Source: UBA969 sp041694635 (GTDB lineage Bacteria > Planctomycetota > Planctomycetia > Gemmatales > Gemmataceae). From it: DNA of 64,000 nt. Shown piece by piece: positions 8,701 to 17,841 of the stretch. The stretch lies in assembly GCA_041694635.1 (NCBI GenBank), contig JBDNHI010000156.1:46730-110729 (forward strand), written 5' to 3'. The position numbers and the translations under genes are program-made. Numbering within the stretch: the first letter of the stretch is position 1; the number at the start of each line of letters is the position of its first letter. The notes below the pieces were generated by a model. The model saw only the letters and a list, made by a program, of their open reading frames with translations. It did not search any database and was not told the DNA's origin.

Positions 8701-9521
8701 ATCGCGAACGCCTTGACACTTTGTTTGATGAAAAAGATCGCAAGCTAAATATCCTTAAAATGGGTGATGAGCTTCCTTCAGGCGTTCAACAAATGGTTAA
8801 GGTTTATGTTGCAGCTAAACGACAAATTTCTGTTGGCGATAAGATGGCTGGCCGACATGGGAATAAAGGTGTTATCTCCAAGATTTTACCCACGGAAGAT
8901 ATGCCATATTTAGCGGACGGTACCCCAGTTGATATCCTGTTGAATCCTCTTGGTGTGCCTAGCCGTATGAATGTAGGGCAAATTCTTGAAACCCATTTAG
9001 GTTGGGCGGCTTCCAAGCTTGGATTCAAGGCTATTACCCCTGTTTTCGACGGAGCATCCGAAGAAGAAATTCGTGAAGTCCTCAAAGAAGGTGGCCTAGA
9101 TACATCCGGCAAAAGCTGGTTGTTCGATGGACGAACCGGAGAACGCTTCGAACAGCAAGTTACCGTTGGTTACATCTATATGCTTAAACTGCATCACCTT
9201 GTTGATGACAAAGTTCACGCGCGGGCAACGGGTCCTTACTCTCTTATTACCCAACAACCCTTGGGCGGGAAAGCTCGCTTCGGTGGACAGCGCTTTGGGG
9301 AAATGGAAGTTTGGGCTCTCGAAGCTTATGGGGCTGCGTATATCTTGCAAGAACTTCTCACCGTTAAGAGTGACGATGTTGAAGGTAGAACCAAGATTTA
9401 TGAATCGATGGTCAAGGGTGAAAACACTCTTGAAGCAGGTACCCCTGCTAGCTTTGATGTATTAACCAATGAAATCCGTGGCCTTGCGTTGAATATGCAA
9501 TTAGAAAAGAAACGGGTTTAG
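5772..9521 (+). CDS. rpoB: RNA polymerase beta subunit
   Basis: A 1249-residue protein with the full beta architecture. The rifampicin-pocket/fork region reads [17 protein letters not shown] and [20 protein letters not shown]. The active-site half contains [20 protein letters not shown] and [14 protein letters not shown], and the C-terminal switch region contains [20 protein letters not shown]. Beta forms one jaw of the catalytic cleft. The chosen ATG has AGGAG 9 bases upstream. It follows the long attenuator-bearing leader and is separated from rpoC by 129 bases containing another hairpin. Confidence 0.98.
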   Translation: [1249 protein letters not shown]

Positions 9522-9529
9522 TTTTCTTC

Positions 9530-9566
9530 CTCTCGGTCTTTTCCCTTAATGGGTTGACACCGAGAG
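9530..9566 (+). promoter_or_regulatory. Stem-loop in the rpoB-rpoC spacer
   Basis: CTCTCGGT (9530-9537) pairs with ACCGAGAG (9559-9566), with an inner CCC/GGG (9543-9545 with 9551-9553). No T-run follows directly, so an RNA processing or stability element is more likely than a terminator. It begins 9 bases after the rpoB stop. Confidence 0.45.
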
Positions 9567-9650
9567 AATAGTTTAAATTTCTTATAAGATTTTATCTTTA
9601 AGTAAATCAGGTATTGAACCGGAATCTTCACTGCGGAGGCAATTGTACCT

Positions 9651-12600
9651 ATGAGTAATGCAAGCAATGGCGATGGATCTTATGACCGTATCAATGACTA
9701 TGGTGCCGTGCGCATCAGTCTTGCAAGCCCACACGACATAAGAAATTGGTCTTTTGGCGAAGTAAAGAAGCCCGAGACCATCAACTATAGAACTTATAGG
9801 CCAGAAAAAGATGGACTTTTTTGCGAACGCATTTTCGGACCCGAAAAAGATTGGGAATGTTCCTGCGGTAAATACCGTGGTATGAAATACAAAGGTATGA
9901 TTTGTGATCGATGTGGTGTGAAAGTTGCCCACTCTCGAGTTCGCAGAAAACGAATGGGCCATATCGAATTAGCTGCCCCGGTCGTTCACATTTGGTTTTT
10001 CAAAGCGATGCCTTCCCGTCTTGGCACTTTGCTCGAAATGAAAACCAACAGTCTCGAAAAAATTATCTACTTCCAAGATTATGTCGTCACAGATCCAGGC
10101 GATACTCCTCTTAAGAAAAGTATGCTGCTTACCGAAGATGAATACCGACGAAATCGCGATAATTATGGAGATACCTTTAAAGCCGAGATGGGTGCTGAAG
10201 GAATTCGCAAACTTCTTTCAGGCTTAAATCTAGTTGATCTTTCTGTTGATTTAAGAAAGCGATTAGATGATGAACATAAGAAAGAAAAACCAAGTAAGCA
10301 AAAACTTCGAGACCTTGTAAAAAGGCTTAAAGTTGTTGAAGCCCTTCGTGATTCAGGTTTAGGTGGCCCGCAAAATAAACCCGAATGGATGGTTCTTGAA
10401 GCCGTTCCAGTTATTCCTCCTGACCTTCGTCCTTTAGTTTTGCTAGATAGTGGCAACTTCGCTACTTCCGACCTTAATGACCTTTACCGTAGGATTATTA
10501 ACCGTAACAACCGCCTTAAGAAACTGGTCGACCTTAACGCTCCTGAGGTTATTATTCGTAATGAAAAGCGTATGCTTCAGCAATCGGTAGATTCACTTTT
10601 TGATAACAGTCGTTGCAAGAGACCAGTGCTTGGTTCTAGCAACCGTCCATTAAAATCCCTTACCGATATGATTAAGGGCAAGCAGGGTCGCTTCCGAGAA
10701 AACCTATTGGGCAAGCGGGTGGATTATTCTGCTCGTTCAGTTATTGTGGTTGGCCCCGAATTGAAATTACATCAGTGCGGTCTACCCAAGAAAATCGCTC
10801 TCGAATTATTCCAACCTTTCATCATTCGAAGGCTTAAGGAATTAGGCCACGCAGATACAATTAAATCTGCTAAGAAAATGCTTGAAAGAAAAGATGATCA
10901 GGTGTGGGATATTCTTGAAGAAGTTATCAAGAACCACCCTGTTCTTTTAAATCGGGCACCCACACTTCATCGTATGGGCATTCAAGCTTTCGAACCAGTT
11001 CTTATTGAAGGCAATGCTATCCGCATTCATCCTTTAGTTTGCAAAGGTTTTAATGCTGACTTTGATGGTGATCAGATGGCTGTTCACCTTCCCCTATCAA
11101 TTGAAGCACAAGTTGAAGCCAGTGTTTTGATGATGTCGACCAATAATATTTTTAGTCCTGCAAACGGACAACCTATTATTAGTCCTTCTCAAGATATCGT
11201 TATGGGATGCTACTACCTTACAGCAACCCGCGGGGAAATGGGCGAAAGTGGTGAAAGCGGCGAAGGTATGACTTTCGCTAGCACCAAGGAAATTTTCACC
11301 GCCTTTGACCTGCGTAAAATCGGCATTCATGCCCGCGTTCATGTGCGCCTTCCTATTCACAAAAAGTTTATCTCCGAAGTCCGCTTTGAAAAAGATAAAA
11401 CCAAAGTCGAAGAATTGCCCCGTAAATCAAATGGCATTGTGACCTCAACCGTTGGTAGGGTTCTCTTTAACAATATCCTTGATGACCGAATGGCTTTTTA
11501 CGACCTTGCTTTATCCACTAAGAATCTTTCTCGTATTATCGCAGAATGCTACCAAGCTTTAGGTCGAAGGGCTACCATCGAACTACTTGATCGCATGAAA
11601 GAAATTGGTTTCCGCGAATCCACTAGGTCCGGCCTTAGCTTTGCTACCGATGACCTTCGGACACCAGATATCAAAGAGAAAGTTCTTAACGATACAGAAA
11701 AAGATGTTGAAAAAATCCGCAAAAATTATGACAAAGGTAACATTACTGAACGCGAACGTTACAATAATGTTCTTGATCTTTGGACCGCGGCTAGCAAAAC
11801 CATCACTAAACAAATGATGGAAGATCTTAAGAACGATGTTCGCCTTGACGAACACGGAAAAAAACGACCTTACCTTAATCCTATTTTCCTGATGGCCCAC
11901 TCTGGCGCTCGTGGTGGTATCGAACAGATCCGTCAGCTTGCGGGTATGCGCGGGCTAATGGCAAAACCTAACGGCACCATTATCGAAACCCCTATTAAAG
12001 CCAACTTTAAAGAGGGGCTTTCCGTTCTAGAATACTTCAGTTCTACCCACGGTGCACGAAAAGGCTTGGCAGATACCGCACTTAAAACCGCAGACTCAGG
12101 CTATCTTACTCGTAAGCTTGCTGATGTCGCACAAAATGTTGTCATCACAATGCACGACTGTGGCACCTCTGCTGGTGTCGACAAATCCGCTATGCTTAAA
12201 GGAGATGAAACAGAACGCTCCCTTGCCGATACCATTCGTGGTCGAGTTAGCCGTACCACTATTGTTAACCCTGTAACGGGTGAAACGATTGTGAACGAAA
12301 ACGATATGGTTTCTACCGAGGCAGCTCGGCTCCTAGAATTTCATGGCATTGATAAAATCTCCGTTCGTAGTCCTATGACTTGCCAGGCTCCCCTAGGCAT
12401 TTGTAGGCTTTGTTACGGTATGGATCTTTCTACAGGTTCCTTAGTTGAAGAAGGTATGGCGGTTGGTATTATCGCTGCTCAATCTATTGGAGAACCTGGT
12501 ACCCAACTTACTATGCGTACCTTCCACATTGGTGGTACCGTTAAGCGTGAAGTTGGAGAAAGTGAACATAAAGCCAAGAAGGCTGGAACTATTAACTTCG

Positions 12601-14009
12601 AACGACTTGATATCGTTATTAACGATAAAAAGGAAAAAATTGCACTTACTAGAAATGGTGAGATTACAATCCTTGGTCCTAAAGATAAAGTCCTTGAAAC
12701 TTTAGCTGTCCCTAACGGTTCAATTCTTTATGTTGAAAAAGGTCAGCAAGTTACTCCAGGTACTTTGCTTTGTAAATGGGATCCACATATTATTCCTATC
12801 TTGGCTGACCGAGGTGGAAAAGTTAAATTCGACACCATCATTGAAGGCGAAACCTTCCTTAAAGAACGCGATGAAGTGACAGGTGCTGAACGCTGGACCA
12901 TCATGGAACATAAGGGCGATTACCATCCCCAAATTTTGATTGAAGATGAACTTGGACAGAAACAGGCTTTTTATTATATGCCTGAAAAAGCTATCCTTGA
13001 AGTCCGCGAAAATCAAAATGTTTCTGCCGGTACTCTTATCGCTAAAACTCCCCGTGAGGTCGTTGGAAATACCGATATCACCGGTGGTCTTCCTCGAGTT
13101 ACTGAAATCTTTGAAGCCCGTAGGCCTCGTGACCCTGCTGTTATGGCAGAAGTTGCTGGTATTGTCGAACTGGGTGAAAAGAAACGGGGCAAGCGTACTA
13201 TCTATGTCCAACCTATTGATGACAACGGTAAAGCTAAGGGCGAAAAGAGAGAACATCTTGTTCCCCCAGGCAAGCATCTTCGAGTCCATGCTGGCGATAG
13301 GGTGCGTGAAGGCGAGGCCCTTGTTCAAGGACCTCTAGCTCCTCACGATATCTTACGCATCAGCGGCTCTGAAGCTGCAATGGCTTATCTCGTTCGTGAA
13401 ATTCAAGCCGTTTACAGAACTCAGCGCGTTGATATCGATGACAAGCATATCGAAATTATCGTTTCTCAAATGCTTCGTAAGGTTAAAGTCGAACTTATGG
13501 GTGATACTGGATTATTGCCTGGCTCCGTAGTTGATCGCTTTGCGTTCCAAAATGTTAATCAGAGACTTCGAGAATGCGTTAAGATTAAAAAAGTCGGTGA
13601 GTCTAAGTTTGAAGAAGGTAAGATTATTTCTAAGGAAGATTTTGAAGAAGAGCGAGCTTTGCTCGAAGCCGAAGGCAAAACCCTTCCTACCTTTACCAAA
13701 CCAGTTCACGCTACTTGTAGTGTTCAGCTTCTTGGTATCACCAAAGCATCGGTTCAGTCTGATAGCTTTATCTCTGCGGCATCCTTCCAAGAAACCACCA
13801 AGGTGCTTACCGAAGCTGCACTTGCTGGCAAGAGCGATTACTTGGTAGGGCTTAAAGAAAATGTGATTCTTGGTCACCTTGTTCCCGCTGGAACTGGTTT
13901 CCGAATTCATCACGAAGCCGAAGTCAAAGTAAATTCCCCTTATGTAGGTGAAAGTACCGAAAACATAAGTGTTAATTCAGAAGACAATGAGCCAGCTATA
14001 ACTACATAG
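9651..14009 (+). CDS. rpoC: RNA polymerase beta-prime subunit
   Basis: A 1452-residue catalytic subunit. The N-terminal zinc ribbon uses Cys70, Cys72, Cys85 and Cys88. The Mg-binding motif NADFDGDQMAVH starts at residue 468. The second zinc site includes CRLCYG, and the trigger-loop/bridge-helix region (GLMAKPNGTIIETPI) is present. The last 20 or so residues are an acidic, non-conserved tail. GGAGG lies about 11 bases before the ATG. It follows rpoB in the same transcription unit and is followed by a 160-base gap with a possible promoter for rpsL. Confidence 0.98.
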   Translation: MSNASNGDGSYDRINDYGAVRISLASPHDIRNWSFGEVKKPETINYRTYRPEKDGLFCERIFGPEKDWECSCGKYRGMKYKGMICDRCGVKVAHSRVRRKRMGHIELAAPVVHIWFFKAMPSRLGTLLEMKTNSLEKIIYFQDYVVTDPGDTPLKKSMLLTEDEYRRNRDNYGDTFKAEMGAEGIRKLLSGLNLVDLSVDLRKRLDDEHKKEKPSKQKLRDLVKRLKVVEALRDSGLGGPQNKPEWMVLEAVPVIPPDLRPLVLLDSGNFATSDLNDLYRRIINRNNRLKKLVDLNAPEVIIRNEKRMLQQSVDSLFDNSRCKRPVLGSSNRPLKSLTDMIKGKQGRFRENLLGKRVDYSARSVIVVGPELKLHQCGLPKKIALELFQPFIIRRLKELGHADTIKSAKKMLERKDDQVWDILEEVIKNHPVLLNRAPTLHRMGIQAFEPVLIEGNAIRIHPLVCKGFNADFDGDQMAVHLPLSIEAQVEASVLMMSTNNIFSPANGQPIISPSQDIVMGCYYLTATRGEMGESGESGEGMTFASTKEIFTAFDLRKIGIHARVHVRLPIHKKFISEVRFEKDKTKVEELPRKSNGIVTSTVGRVLFNNILDDRMAFYDLALSTKNLSRIIAECYQALGRRATIELLDRMKEIGFRESTRSGLSFATDDLRTPDIKEKVLNDTEKDVEKIRKNYDKGNITERERYNNVLDLWTAASKTITKQMMEDLKNDVRLDEHGKKRPYLNPIFLMAHSGARGGIEQIRQLAGMRGLMAKPNGTIIETPIKANFKEGLSVLEYFSSTHGARKGLADTALKTADSGYLTRKLADVAQNVVITMHDCGTSAGVDKSAMLKGDETERSLADTIRGRVSRTTIVNPVTGETIVNENDMVSTEAARLLEFHGIDKISVRSPMTCQAPLGICRLCYGMDLSTGSLVEEGMAVGIIAAQSIGEPGTQLTMRTFHIGGTVKREVGESEHKAKKAGTINFERLDIVINDKKEKIALTRNGEITILGPKDKVLETLAVPNGSILYVEKGQQVTPGTLLCKWDPHIIPILADRGGKVKFDTIIEGETFLKERDEVTGAERWTIMEHKGDYHPQILIEDELGQKQAFYYMPEKAILEVRENQNVSAGTLIAKTPREVVGNTDITGGLPRVTEIFEARRPRDPAVMAEVAGIVELGEKKRGKRTIYVQPIDDNGKAKGEKREHLVPPGKHLRVHAGDRVREGEALVQGPLAPHDILRISGSEAAMAYLVREIQAVYRTQRVDIDDKHIEIIVSQMLRKVKVELMGDTGLLPGSVVDRFAFQNVNQRLRECVKIKKVGESKFEEGKIISKEDFEEERALLEAEGKTLPTFTKPVHATCSVQLLGITKASVQSDSFISAASFQETTKVLTEAALAGKSDYLVGLKENVILGHLVPAGTGFRIHHEAEVKVNSPYVGESTENISVNSEDNEPAITT

Positions 14010-14068
14010 TAGAATTGGACTTAGAGCTTTTAAGATTATTTTCTTCTAAACCCTAAGTCTGTACTTAC

Positions 14069-14097
14069 TTGACCTTGTGTTGATATGTTCCTAATTT
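14069..14097 (+). promoter_or_regulatory. Possible sigma-70-type promoter before rpsL
   Basis: TTGACC (14069-14074) is followed by a 17-base spacer and TAATTT (14092-14097), about 74 bases before the rpsL start. The -35 matches well and the -10 only partly. Confidence 0.35.
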
Positions 14098-14170
14098 AAT
14101 TGTTTATGGTTATTCTGCCACGATGGTGGTCTAACTCTATAACAGTAAAACTTGTATTGGTTTGATTACT

Positions 14171-14545
14171 ATGCCAACGATTAATCAGTTAGTGAAAAGA
14201 CCCAGAACCCAGCAATATAGCAAGCCCAAGCATCCTGCGATGCAAGGGTGCCCCCATAAGAAGGGCGTTTGCTTGCAGGTTAAAACGATGACCCCTAAGA
14301 AGCCTAACTCAGCGCTTCGTAAGGTTGCTCGTGTGCGACTTTCTAACCAAATTGAAGTCACAGCATACATTCCCGGTGAAGGCCATAATCTTCAGGAACA
14401 TTCAATTGTTCTGGTGCGTGGCGGTCGTGTACGCGATCTTCCTGGGGTTCGTTACCATATTGTTCGCGGTGTACTCGATTCACAAGGTGTTTCGGATCGT
14501 AAACAAGCTCGTTCCAAGTATGGTACGAAGCGAGAAGGCAAGTAA
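14171..14545 (+). CDS. rpsL: 30S ribosomal protein S12
   Basis: S12 lies at the decoding centre. The 124-residue product starts MPTINQLVKRPRTQQ and contains the conserved loops TPKKPNSALRKVARVRL and GGRVRDLPGVRYHIVRG. The frame opens at a TTG (14162), but ATG 14171 gives the universal S12 N-terminus. No good Shine-Dalgarno is visible. Lys at the classic streptomycin-resistance position (the K of TPKKPNSA) is the wild-type state. It begins the str group with rpsG and EF-G. Confidence 0.97.
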   Translation: MPTINQLVKRPRTQQYSKPKHPAMQGCPHKKGVCLQVKTMTPKKPNSALRKVARVRLSNQIEVTAYIPGEGHNLQEHSIVLVRGGRVRDLPGVRYHIVRGVLDSQGVSDRKQARSKYGTKREGK

Positions 14546-14587
14546 TATAATTTTTTGGATTTCAAAAGCTAAAGGTGAAAATTTATC

Positions 14588-15058
14588 ATGGGAAAAAGGA
14601 CTGCTAGCGCTGAAACGCTCAAGCCAGATCCAGTTTACAATTCTAAACTGGTCAGCAAGTTTATTAATGTGGTTATGCTATCCGGTAAGAAGCAAACTGC
14701 TTCTAGGATTTTTTATGATGCTATGGATCAAATCAAAAAACGTATCCCTGATATAGATCCCCTTGAGGTTTTCACCCAAGCTGTAGAACATGTAAAGCCA
14801 AGTGTTGAAGTTCGAAGTAAACGCGTAGGTGGTGCAACTTATCAAGTTCCAATGCAGGTTAATAGGGTTAGGCAACAAAGCTTGTCAATCCGTTGGATAG
14901 TCGGAGCAGCGCGAGATAAAGTTGGTCGACCGATGTATCTAAGATTAGCAGATGAACTCATTGCTGGTTTCCGCAGGGAAGGCGAAGCAATGTCCAAGCG
15001 AGAAAACACAATCAAAATGGCAGAAGCAAACAAGGCATTTGCGCATTTTGCCTGGTGA
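14588..15058 (+). CDS. rpsG: 30S ribosomal protein S7
   Basis: The 156-residue protein (usual length) binds the 3' major domain of 16S rRNA and starts assembly of the 30S head. Diagnostic segments are KFINVVMLSGKKQTASRI, VEVRSKRVGGATYQVPMQV and the C-terminal KMAEANKAFAHFAW. AAAGGTGAAA precedes the ATG. It lies 42 bases after rpsL and is followed by a strong terminator, so the EF-G gene probably depends on read-through or its own promoter. Confidence 0.97.
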   Translation: MGKRTASAETLKPDPVYNSKLVSKFINVVMLSGKKQTASRIFYDAMDQIKKRIPDIDPLEVFTQAVEHVKPSVEVRSKRVGGATYQVPMQVNRVRQQSLSIRWIVGAARDKVGRPMYLRLADELIAGFRREGEAMSKRENTIKMAEANKAFAHFAW

Positions 15059-15083
15059 TCCTTCTCCCTTTGTCAATACACCG

Positions 15084-15116
15084 GGCCTTCTGGATTTCAT
15101 CCAGCAGGCCTTTTTT
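15084..15116 (+). terminator. Rho-independent terminator after rpsG
   Basis: GGCCT-T-CTGGA and TCCAG-C-AGGCC form a GC-rich stem with one mismatch around a TTTCA loop. Six T follow at 15111-15116. This is the clearest terminator inside the supercluster. Confidence 0.85.
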
Positions 15117-15183
15117 ATTACCCTTAATTATTTCTAACCGCCTTACTTACTGTTTTCTATACTCTCGAAACCTGAGCTGATCT

Positions 15184-17304
15184 ATGGCCAATGAAAATTT
15201 AAAACTTGAAAACTTTCGCAACATCGGCATTATTGCACATATCGATGCAGGTAAAACTACAACTACCGAACATGTTCTTTACTATGCTGGCGTTGTCCAC
15301 AGGTTGGGCGCTGTAGATGCAGGCAACACAACAACTGATTACGATGAGGAAGAACAAGAGCGTGGTATCACCATTTACAGCGCTTGCATTCCTTTTCAAT
15401 GGCGTAACACCAAAATCAACCTTATCGACACCCCAGGCCATGTCGATTTCACCGCGGAAGTTGAACGAAGCCTTCGGGTTCTGGATGGGTGTGTCGTAGT
15501 TTTTGATGCCCAAAAAGGGGTCGAAGCTCAATCAGAAACTGTTTGGAGACAAGCAGACAAGTATGAAGTTCCACGACTGGTATTCATCAACAAAATGGAT
15601 GTTGTAGGCGCTAATTTCGAGCGCTCACTTGAAGATATAATCGAAAGACTCGAAGGAAAACCAGTCCCTGTTGCAATCCCAATGGGTAGTGGATCTATTA
15701 AAGATAGTGATAATCCTTTTCACGGAATCATCGACCTTATAGAAATGAAAGCTCTTGAATTTGATCATTCCAACCAAGGAAAAACTATAAGCGTATTTGA
15801 AATACCCGAAAAGTATCAACATTATGCAAATAAATGGCGTGAAAATCTTATCGATCAAGTTAGTGCCTTGGACAAAAAAGACCGGGTTGCAACTCTGTAT
15901 CTCGAAGGGGCAGAAATCCCACCTACACTTATCCGCGAAATTATCCGCGAAAGTACTATTAAACGAATCATACAACCTGTTTTTAGCGGGAGCGGAAGAG
16001 AACATATCGGTATTCAAACTCTCTTGGATGGTATTAGTTGGTACTTGCCTAGTCCACTTGACCGACCCCCCGTGACTGGGACTAATCCCAAGAAAAAAGA
16101 CAAAGAAGAAAAAAGAAATTCAGACAACAAAGAGCCTTTTTGTGGCCTTGTTTATAAAATCACCGCAGACACTCATGGAGAATTGTTCTTCGTCAGAATC
16201 TACTCTGGAATTCTAAAAACGGGGGGCAGAGTTCTTAACACCGGAAAAGATGTTAAAGAATTCATAGGAAAAATTTATCACACCGCTGCTGACCCTGCCA
16301 GCCGAACCGAGTTGCCTGAAGCCTTCGCAGGCGACATTGTTGCGGTGGTTGGGATGAAGGATGCCGTCACTGGAGATACCCTTTGTGACCCCCAAAACCC
16401 AATACTTCTAGAAAAAATTAATTTTGCCGAAGCAGTTGTAAGCCGGTCGATTGAGCCAGAATCTTCTGCTGACAAACAAAAACTAATCGACACATTAAAT
16501 TTATTAAAAAAAGAAGATCCTACTTTTTCAGTAAAAATTGATATAGAAACTGGTCAAACTTTGATGAGCGGTATGGGTATGCTTCACCTCGAAATAAAAC
16601 AACACCGAATGGAGCGAGAATTTCGACTCAAAGTTAGGGTTGGTAAACCTCGAGTAAGCTATCGCGAAACACTAAAAAAACCTCTGCGCGTTGAGGGAGA
16701 ATGCATCAGACAAACAGGGGCTACTGGATTATTCGCAAGAGTTGTTGTGGAATTTACTCCGCTTGCATCAGGCAAAGACAAAAATAAGGATTCGATATGC
16801 GTCATCAATAAAGTAAAACCTGATAACTTACCTCAAATTTTTGCACTAGCCGCTGAACAAGGTATAAAATCAGGATTACAATCGGGCGAGTTGGGTTACC
16901 CAGTAATGAATGTGCAAGCCACTATCATAAGTGCTAAAATAGATGAGCAACTTTCAAACGAAATAGCATTTCAAGCGGCGGGTGCCGATGCGGTCCAAAA
17001 AGCATTAAAAGAAAATATGATCCTTCTGGAACCCGTGATGAAATTAGAGGTTACGCTCCCAGAAGACTATTTAGGTCCAATTACCGCCGATCTAAACGCG
17101 CGAAGGGCAGAAATTCGGGAATTACACATTCGGGGTAAAATGCGCGTTGTCGAAGCAATTGTTCCAATGGCAAAACTATTCGACTATGCTGATAAAGTTA
17201 GAAGCCTTAGTCAAGGGAGAGCATCCTCCACTATGGAGCCTTATTCTTACGCCCCTGCCCCCGAAGAAGTTTTGAAAAATATGTTGAATCCTTTTGCGAT
17301 TTAA
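15184..17304 (+). CDS. fusA: Elongation factor G (possibly the spd/mitochondrial-like EF-G type)
   Basis: A 706-residue translational GTPase that moves tRNAs after peptide-bond formation or splits ribosomes for recycling. G1 is AHIDAGKTTTT (18-28), G3 is DTPGH (about 82-86) and G4 is NKMD (about 136-139). The C-terminal half ends with the EF-G hallmark RSLSQGRASSTMEP. Switch I reads TTTDYDEEEQERGITI instead of the usual MDWMEQEQERGIT, and an insert rich in Lys and Glu (about 300-315) precedes domain II. These features recall the spd/mitochondrial EF-G lineage known from spirochaetes and planctomycetes. Its position between rpsG and rpsJ is the usual fusA site. The subtype is inference. Confidence 0.93.
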   Translation: MANENLKLENFRNIGIIAHIDAGKTTTTEHVLYYAGVVHRLGAVDAGNTTTDYDEEEQERGITIYSACIPFQWRNTKINLIDTPGHVDFTAEVERSLRVLDGCVVVFDAQKGVEAQSETVWRQADKYEVPRLVFINKMDVVGANFERSLEDIIERLEGKPVPVAIPMGSGSIKDSDNPFHGIIDLIEMKALEFDHSNQGKTISVFEIPEKYQHYANKWRENLIDQVSALDKKDRVATLYLEGAEIPPTLIREIIRESTIKRIIQPVFSGSGREHIGIQTLLDGISWYLPSPLDRPPVTGTNPKKKDKEEKRNSDNKEPFCGLVYKITADTHGELFFVRIYSGILKTGGRVLNTGKDVKEFIGKIYHTAADPASRTELPEAFAGDIVAVVGMKDAVTGDTLCDPQNPILLEKINFAEAVVSRSIEPESSADKQKLIDTLNLLKKEDPTFSVKIDIETGQTLMSGMGMLHLEIKQHRMEREFRLKVRVGKPRVSYRETLKKPLRVEGECIRQTGATGLFARVVVEFTPLASGKDKNKDSICVINKVKPDNLPQIFALAAEQGIKSGLQSGELGYPVMNVQATIISAKIDEQLSNEIAFQAAGADAVQKALKENMILLEPVMKLEVTLPEDYLGPITADLNARRAEIRELHIRGKMRVVEAIVPMAKLFDYADKVRSLSQGRASSTMEPYSYAPAPEEVLKNMLNPFAI

Positions 17305-17424
17305 TCATTTTAAACCTTCAGGTTTTTATCAAACTTAATGTTTTTATTTTGTTTGTTGTTGAAAAGAAGGAATTATTCCTTATTTTAGAGGTTTGGATGC
17401 TCTGCGTTAATATTTCATAGAATC

Positions 17425-17453
17425 TTGACATATGGTTCCTCAGCGCATATCCT
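17425..17453 (+). promoter_or_regulatory. Sigma-70-type promoter for the S10 gene series
   Basis: A perfect TTGACA (17425-17430), an exact 17-base spacer, and TATCCT (17448-17453) lie 53 bases before the rpsJ start. This is the best promoter match I found in the window. Confidence 0.65.
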
Positions 17454-17505
17454 TACTGTTTACTTATTTAGTGGGAATTAGATTCAAATTGTGAGGAGCG
17501 GAACG

Positions 17506-17841
17506 GTGGCTACCAGTAAAGAAAAAATCAGAATCCGAATGGAAGCTTACGATCACGAAGTTCTTGACAGAACTGCCCAAGAGATCGTTTTAATCGCTCA
17601 ACAATCTGGGGCTATTGTTAATGGACCTATCCCCCTCCCTACCCGTGTGGAGCGGTATACGGTTCTTCGCAGTCCACACATTGACCGAAAATCAAGGGAA
17701 CAGTTCGAAATTCGAACCCACAAGAGATTAATTGAGATTCTTCAACCTCAAGGCAAAACTATTGAAGCTCTTAATAAAGGCCTTAGTCTGCCTCCTGGTG
17801 TTGATATTAAGATTCGTGTAATGGCTGGAACTCCTAGTTAA
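17506..17841 (+). CDS. rpsJ: 30S ribosomal protein S10
   Basis: A 111-residue S10 with the conserved KIRIRMEAYDHEVLD start, PIPLPTRVERYTVLRSPH loop and KTIEALNKGLSLPPGVDIKI end. S10 is in the 30S head and also acts in NusB-dependent antitermination. The frame begins at GTG 17491, but GTG 17506 is chosen because AGGAG (17494-17498) lies 7 bases before it and the product then begins MATSKEKI. A consensus promoter lies upstream. The next gene is rplD, not rplC. Confidence 0.96.
   Translation: MATSKEKIRIRMEAYDHEVLDRTAQEIVLIAQQSGAIVNGPIPLPTRVERYTVLRSPHIDRKSREQFEIRTHKRLIEILQPQGKTIEALNKGLSLPPGVDIKIRVMAGTPS

Noticed and set aside
9554..9588. Promoter in the rpoB-rpoC gap (TTGACA at 9554 and TATAAG at 9583)
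   Set aside because: The spacer is 23 bases, too long for a usual promoter, and TTGACA falls inside a hairpin.
12720..13328. 202-codon minus-strand frame inside rpoC
   Set aside because: It lies wholly opposite a highly conserved gene and has no recognisable features.
17305..17490. A missing gene between EF-G and rpsJ (tuf is expected there in some genomes)
   Set aside because: The 186-base gap holds only a promoter. tuf lies at the start of the window, before rpmG and secE, which is an ordinary alternative place.
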